Part shown: piece by piece, positions 59,489 to 64,000 of the stretch
How the letters are laid out: each line of letters opens with the position of its first letter
Numbering within the stretch: the first letter of the stretch is position 1
Assembly: GCA_934702355.1 (NCBI GenBank)
Contig: CAKUXX010000006.1
Span: 1 to 64,000, forward strand
DNA length: 64,000 nt
DNA from: an uncultured Methanomassiliicoccales archaeon
GTDB taxonomy: Archaea; Thermoplasmatota; Thermoplasmata; Methanomassiliicoccales; Methanomethylophilaceae
Direction: 5' to 3'
Notes under the pieces: model-generated
What the model was told of the DNA's origin: nothing
Database searches by the model: none
Seen by the model: only the letters and a program-made list of their open reading frames with translations
Translations under genes and position numbers: made by a program

Positions 59489-62400
59489 TCATCGGGAGGC
59501 CTGGACCGTGCCTATCGACACGATCGTTACCAGGTATCCTCCCATTATGACTGTGAATTGCCCCGTGCCGGGGTTGGTGACCCTTAGTTTCCCATCATCT
59601 TTGGAATAGGTCACCTGCGTGCCTCCCGGAGAGGTCACGCTGATATCCAAGGTGTCGTCCTTGTTGTCCTGTCTGAATTCTTCAGAGACATCCACACCGT
59701 TCGCCAGATCGGTGCTCTTGGCAACGATCCGCATGGTCTTCTGTCCGCTTCCAGTGAATTCCTGGAGCGGGATCAGGTACAGATTGTAATTATCGAACAA
59801 ATCCGCACTCAGTTTCCAGACGAATCTCATACATGTTTCGCTGTTTTCATTTGCTACCTTAAGCCATATTGCACTGTCGAATTGGTCGCTACCGTTGTAT
59901 ACAGTTACATATGCAGTTCCATCACGTCTGACAGTCTGATCCTCCAGAAGGTTCAGTTCGACCTTCTCCCATGTGGTTCCGATCTTGTAGTAGGCGGTGT
60001 ATATGATCCAGGTCAGTTCGAATGTCACTGTGTTGGTGTCCTTGTTATATGTTCCCTGGACTTCTCCAAAGCCCTTCAGTTCGGCGTAGCAATAGGGGTG
60101 TTCCTCGGTTCCGAATGTGGAATCATGGTTGAGCCCAACATCTAGTTTTTGGGTCGGGGTTCTGTAGTCGATGGTAATTTGCGGGGCGTATTCTTCACCA
60201 CCAAGTCTCAAATTCAGCGTAGATGTATGTTCAGTGATCGATTGCGGTATTTCGCGGAGTGTGATCTCGATGGTCACCTTCTTAGTGGCCATCAGTCCGA
60301 AGTATACGTCATCGTTTCCGAGGACTCTGTATGTACCATTGTTCAGATTCTCCACATTATTGGACACCCCCGGAGGTCCGGTGCAACCACTTTTCGGGAC
60401 AGGTATGAGTATGTCGCCTTCATAGACCAAGTTTCCAGAGGTGTTGAAGATATCTTTCTTCACGATCTCCCCTATGTAGTACCATTTAGCTTCCACGTGA
60501 TCAACAGTCTCTCCAAAATTCAGATGGACTGCTCTATACACGGCATATTCGATGGTCATGTTCGCATCGCTGCTGACAGTCACATCTGTGCCACTCGTCC
60601 CTCTGGGACTGAATTTGCTGGTTGCGTTTGTGATATCATAGAATGTCCAGCCCCACTCGTACGAAAGGGTGGCTTCGGGTTTGATGTTTATATGGTACGT
60701 CGCTCCTTTGGAAGCGAATACCGTTGCAATACCATCGACATAGGTTACAGTCTGTTCCTCAGTACCCTTTGTTACGCTTATCGTGTATTTTTCGAATTTT
60801 TCGATGTTATACCCTTCGCCCACCATAGGTTTGATGGTCATCGTGATTCCTTTTTGGATAACGATCGTCGCATATGCTTCAGTACTGTTACTATCAATTA
60901 TAGGCATCTTGAACGTAAGTTCGGTGGTTCCGAAGCCCGAGAATATTCCTTTGTTGGTGGATTCTTTGACGAACCTATACGAGCCTCCGACATTCAATGT
61001 GACTGATTTGCCGTAGTATTCTGTGATCTCATAGATTTCAGAATTGTTTGTCATTACAGAATCGCTTGTTATGTTAATTCCACTCAGCTGAGACCCAGCC
61101 TCATTGACGAACTGCAGTTTAATTGTGTATCTTATCGGTTCCCATTTCAGGTAGAGTGTTATGGGCTGGTAGATCTCAGTGTTGAAGTTAAATTCTTTAT
61201 TGTTGCTGTCAAGCCATTTTTTCGGAGTAGTGTATCCTGGAATCGTATTCTGTTTCAGGGGTTGGATCTTATGGTCGTTCCCTGTGTTGTATCCGTCAAT
61301 ATCCAGGAAGTAATTCGATAGCTTCTCTCCGGGGTGGATGTAATATTCGGACGGACTTACCTGTGCTCCTCCTCCGTTGAAAGTGATCTTGATCCCGTAC
61401 CCTGCGTAAAGGGTGATGTTATCCTTCAGTTCTGAGGAAAAGTTGTATTTTGTAAGGTATTTCTTGTCGATGAACCAGCCATATAGGTTATTTTTGTAGT
61501 TGAATCCTTCATCGTAGCCTTCCAGCGAGGCATTCATATCCATAAGTCCGAGGAGGATTTCCTCTAACGTTTTAATCGTTCCGTCTTTTTTGACTTTCAA
61601 CGTTACCTCGGACAGGACTGCTCCATATGGGAGACTGAGAGGTTTATCTGTGTCTGTGGTGTCCCATTCAAATTCATAGCCTGTTTTTGAATCGCCTGTT
61701 ACCTGCAGGAAGTTCCATTCGTTGTCTTTACCGATTGTTTGGTATGTCACCTTTAGCTTGACGCCCTTGGTATCCACTAGCACTATCGTCGCGGTGTAGG
61801 TTTTACCATTATTGCTATTGTCTTCGAAAGCGATCTCAAGTTTTTCTGCAGTTCCGGTATATTCGAATCCCACGACAGTGTCGGCCTTTCCGATTCCTTC
61901 ACCCAGGAATGTCTTTATGGTGGTTTTAGAGATTGTCAGAGGTTGGTCCTCGCTGTATAATTTGGATACCCACCCGTTGCTTCCGCTGCGGTATGTGTCC
62001 GACCAGATCTTCAGGGTCGTGATTTCGCCACCCTCCGGTTTAACCGATACAAAACTGTACCTCAGGAGTTCCGTCTGTTCCGATGTGAGGTTGATGAATC
62101 CCTTGCTGTGCTTTTCAGTGGATACAGGGGATGCATTGCCAACAGGGACTCTGATCGTTACGCTATCACTCGATATCACAGGTTTGACATCGAGCTCGAC
62201 GACGAGGTTGATCATGTTGATCGGTATATTCGACGAATCGCTCTCGTATTCGGCCACATGTATGATGATGTGTCCTATGGACCCGGACGCAGAAGGCATT
62301 GCACCTTCGGGCAGCAGTATTCCCGTGTCGAAGGATATGTTGCTGCTGTTTCCGATCTTGGCGGCTTTATTGTCCGTTACTGGATTGATTTGTCCATCTT

Positions 62401-64000
62401 CTATTGTGTGGGTCAGAACTGGGGCTGTGGTCGTGGTCTTAGACTCCATAGATTTCAATCCAGCATAGATGAACTGGCTGTTTTCCATGTTTGGGATGTT
62501 GGTACCGTTTTCCATGTTTGGGATGTTGGTACCTTCGGCAACTAGATAGAATCCGTTCTGGACATTGGGCTCGGTGTAGCACCCCACATACCAGTATACC
62601 GATTCCTTGATGGTGCGGGGGAGGGTGATGGATCCGCTGGCCTTCCAACCGGTGGTTCCTCCCGAATACGTGACCCTTCCCGTGACGGTCTGATATCCGG
62701 CTATGTACCATGTCTTCGTGGGCGATTTCGTGGGGTCGCCAAGGACATTATTGGCCTCAATTATCTTCTCACCCGAGACTATCACGAATCCTGAATCGTC
62801 ACGGGTCAGATCGGTCGATATGGCGAATGCGCCGTGATACTTCTCGTTGGAAGGTCTTTCGAGCAGAGTGTATCCATAGATGCAACCTGTCTTCTGTGAA
62901 TCCGGAATGTTTCCGCTGGTGGTCTCGCCCTCGAATCCTTTGTTGTTCGGTCCGAGGACGGTGAAGTACACCCCTCCGATCAGGACGATCTTGTTGGCAA
63001 ATACATTAGCCGACTTGTAGTCTTCCTTGGTGGCATATGTGGAACTGCTCGTGCGGCTGTGATACCAGCTGAGCTTGGACGTCTCTGCAGACAGTTCCAG
63101 TGTTGTGTTGCCGTTGAGGTTAAATGTCACGATATCGTTTAGTGACAGAAGTGTCGTGGCATTGATGCTGCTTGCATTGGAGGATCCCGATATCCTGATG
63201 TGGGATCCGGAGATCGTCACTTCGGTGAATCTCTGTATGGATTTGATGTAGGTGTTCTCGTATTGATCGTACCCGGTGATCGTGAGGCTGGACGATCCTT
63301 TCGTGGCACTGAAGTTCCCGGAACCGTATATGTCCCCGTAGATTCCGAATTTCGTTCTGAGTTTATCTATGCCATCATTTGAAGACAGTCTCGCATATCC
63401 GGGGAAATCACCGTCGGAGGATGCGGATATCCTGATGTCCGATGCTCCCATCAGCAGAGGGTTATTGAAGAGTTCTTCCAGGTTCGCACTATTATCCTGG
63501 ATCTTCTTGATATCGAGGTTCCCTCCGCCGTATATGTAGTTCAGCACCAACCCTTCTGAGAAGACCGTAGTGGATGAGGAGTCTGTGATTGAGTATGTAT
63601 GATATTTGTCGATCAGCTTGTCGGTCTTTGCCGATGTGGCCGCTTCGGTACCGGCTATTATCGTGCTGTTGATGTACGACTTCCCGTTGAATCCGCCGCC
63701 ATAGACCCCCTGCATCACAATACCCGTTATCAGGAGTATCCTGCAGTTCCTGTCCACAACCTGATTATCATTCACATCCAGTCTGTTATCGTCACCGTAG
63801 CTGCTTCCGCCGTAGATGTTACCGTTGATCCACGCACCGTTCAGAACGATCGTACGGTTGGCATGGGTGGATACTCTATCACTCACTCCCTTTCCGCCGC
63901 CGTACACATCTCCGTTGATGGTGACGTCCTTCTCAAGGACTATGGTTATGCCTCTGGCCTCTGTCTTGGACAGTTCGCCGCCGCCGTACAGGGCATATGG
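59489..64000 (-). CDS. Giant surface protein, 5' end beyond the window (partial)
   Basis: At least 1503 residues without stop, continuing past the right edge; the GTG at 63907 is internal, because upstream residues in the same frame continue the repeat pattern. The first ~230 residues carry repeated YGGG or YGSG turns (ALYGGGEL, DVYGGGKG, VYGGGFNG, IYGGGNLD), typical of a beta-helix. The middle and C-terminal parts hold Listeria-Bacteroides-like repeats (LYAGYG, LYLKWEP) and other beta domains. There is no C-terminal membrane helix. It is probably an adhesin or surface-layer component. A 27-bp in-frame duplication sits at 62481-62534. Confidence 0.85.
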   Translation of the reverse strand, partial: PYALYGGGELSKTEARGITIVLEKDVTINGDVYGGGKGVSDRVSTHANRTIVLNGAWINGNIYGGSSYGDDNRLDVNDNQVVDRNCRILLITGIVMQGVYGGGFNGKSYINSTIIAGTEAATSAKTDKLIDKYHTYSITDSSSTTVFSEGLVLNYIYGGGNLDIKKIQDNSANLEELFNNPLLMGASDIRISASSDGDFPGYARLSSNDGIDKLRTKFGIYGDIYGSGNFSATKGSSSLTITGYDQYENTYIKSIQRFTEVTISGSHIRISGSSNASSINATTLLSLNDIVTFNLNGNTTLELSAETSKLSWYHSRTSSSTYATKEDYKSANVFANKIVLIGGVYFTVLGPNNKGFEGETTSGNIPDSQKTGCIYGYTLLERPSNEKYHGAFAISTDLTRDDSGFVIVSGEKIIEANNVLGDPTKSPTKTWYIAGYQTVTGRVTYSGGTTGWKASGSITLPRTIKESVYWYVGCYTEPNVQNGFYLVAEGTNIPNMENGTNIPNMENSQFIYAGLKSMESKTTTTAPVLTHTIEDGQINPVTDNKAAKIGNSSNISFDTGILLPEGAMPSASGSIGHIIIHVAEYESDSSNIPINMINLVVELDVKPVISSDSVTIRVPVGNASPVSTEKHSKGFINLTSEQTELLRYSFVSVKPEGGEITTLKIWSDTYRSGSNGWVSKLYSEDQPLTISKTTIKTFLGEGIGKADTVVGFEYTGTAEKLEIAFEDNSNNGKTYTATIVLVDTKGVKLKVTYQTIGKDNEWNFLQVTGDSKTGYEFEWDTTDTDKPLSLPYGAVLSEVTLKVKKDGTIKTLEEILLGLMDMNASLEGYDEGFNYKNNLYGWFIDKKYLTKYNFSSELKDNITLYAGYGIKITFNGGGAQVSPSEYYIHPGEKLSNYFLDIDGYNTGNDHKIQPLKQNTIPGYTTPKKWLDSNNKEFNFNTEIYQPITLYLKWEPIRYTIKLQFVNEAGSQLSGINITSDSVMTNNSEIYEITEYYGKSVTLNVGGSYRFVKESTNKGIFSGFGTTELTFKMPIIDSNSTEAYATIVIQKGITMTIKPMVGEGYNIEKFEKYTISVTKGTEEQTVTYVDGIATVFASKGATYHINIKPEATLSYEWGWTFYDITNATSKFSPRGTSGTDVTVSSDANMTIEYAVYRAVHLNFGETVDHVEAKWYYIGEIVKKDIFNTSGNLVYEGDILIPVPKSGCTGPPGVSNNVENLNNGTYRVLGNDDVYFGLMATKKVTIEITLREIPQSITEHTSTLNLRLGGEEYAPQITIDYRTPTQKLDVGLNHDSTFGTEEHPYCYAELKGFGEVQGTYNKDTNTVTFELTWIIYTAYYKIGTTWEKVELNLLEDQTVRRDGTAYVTVYNGSDQFDSAIWLKVANENSETCMRFVWKLSADLFDNYNLYLIPLQEFTGSGQKTMRIVAKSTDLANGVDVSEEFRQDNKDDTLDISVTSPGGTQVTYSKDDGKLRVTNPGTGQFTVIMGGYLVTIVSIGTVQASR
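62481..62534 (-). repeat. 27-bp tandem duplication inside the giant surface protein gene
   Basis: TTTTCCATGTTTGGGATGTT continues to GGTACCG at 62481-62507 and repeats at 62508-62534 with one difference. It encodes a doubled NIPNMEN peptide and keeps the frame, so it is probably a recent expansion. Confidence 0.9.

Noticed and set aside
60149..61006. 285-codon plus-strand frame inside the giant surface protein gene
   Set aside because: Antisense to a continuous 1500-residue frame with repeats and no independent signals.

Overview
The window is archaeal chromosome. It carries archaeal family B DNA polymerase, RNA polymerase subunit Rpo4, L15e, L21e, eIF1A, RadB, archaeal CCA-adding enzyme, type II GAPDH, NAC, archease, Bud32 and isopentenyl phosphate kinase. 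Many start codons lie 24-28 nt from a TATA element with no Shine-Dalgarno, as expected for leaderless transcripts. Moderately high GC, a 5S rRNA gene standing alone, a HypC gene, dockerin/Ig/Listeria-Bacteroides-repeat surface proteins and a complete lack of TAG stop codons fit a host-associated Thermoplasmata methanogen of the Methanomassiliicoccales (Methanomethylophilaceae type). That placement is inference from gene content; no 16S gene is present.

Layout. 0-9.5 kb: tail of an unknown gene, an AlbA_2/ATPase-type regulator beside a 12-bp tandem repeat, a DUF1634-TauE exporter pair, a ThiI-like THUMP protein with a ruined PP-loop, L15e, DNA polymerase B, YchF, a MarR regulator and a YczE-like membrane protein. 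9.5-14.5 kb: a minus-strand translation/ribosome-assembly operon (eIF1A, RIO1, KH protein, Pus10, L21e, Rpo4, DUF655, RsmA). 14.6-18.8 kb: tRNA-Glu, a HAD-like protein with a formyltransferase-like protein, archease, an HD protein and aspartate dehydrogenase. 18.8-22 kb: an accessory segment with two AAA/DUF4143-type ATPases, each preceded by unusual repeated DNA (33-bp phased direct repeats; twin palindromes). 22-25.4 kb: an iron/cobalamin-type ABC importer whose binding protein carries a dockerin-like EF-hand pair. 25.5-29.4 kb: M24 peptidase and TldD/TldE. 29.5-32.1 kb: two tRNA-Val genes around a paralogous pair of membrane proteins, then tRNA-Gly. 32.2-34 kb: GlnK and Amt. 34-41 kb: TPR protein, DUF2284 protein, gatCAB, a bacterial-type AspRS and an Lrp regulator. 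41-44 kb: AlaX, NAC, HypC, DUF2188, small ORFs and the solo 5S rRNA. 44-47 kb: isoprenoid operon (IPK, type 2 IDI, prenyl synthase). 46.8-51.5 kb: RadB, Bud32, XTP pyrophosphatase, a membrane protein, PGK and GAPDH. 51.6-56.4 kb: two tandem acetolactate synthase large subunits and the CCA-adding enzyme. 56.4-64 kb: tRNA-Pro and a run of secreted/surface proteins ending in a very large one that leaves the window.

How the genes fit together. GatCAB with a bacterial-type AspRS suggests the tRNA-dependent route to Asn-tRNA (inference). GlnK-Amt is the standard ammonium-uptake pair. IPK-IDI2-IDS is the archaeal lower mevalonate route to ether-lipid precursors. The most unusual material is regulatory DNA: phased repeats before one AAA gene, a perfect 22-bp palindrome before the other, an inverted repeat sitting exactly between TATA and start codon of radB, a DtxR-box-like palindrome with no known gene behind it, and a recurring class of GC hairpins just after stop codons.
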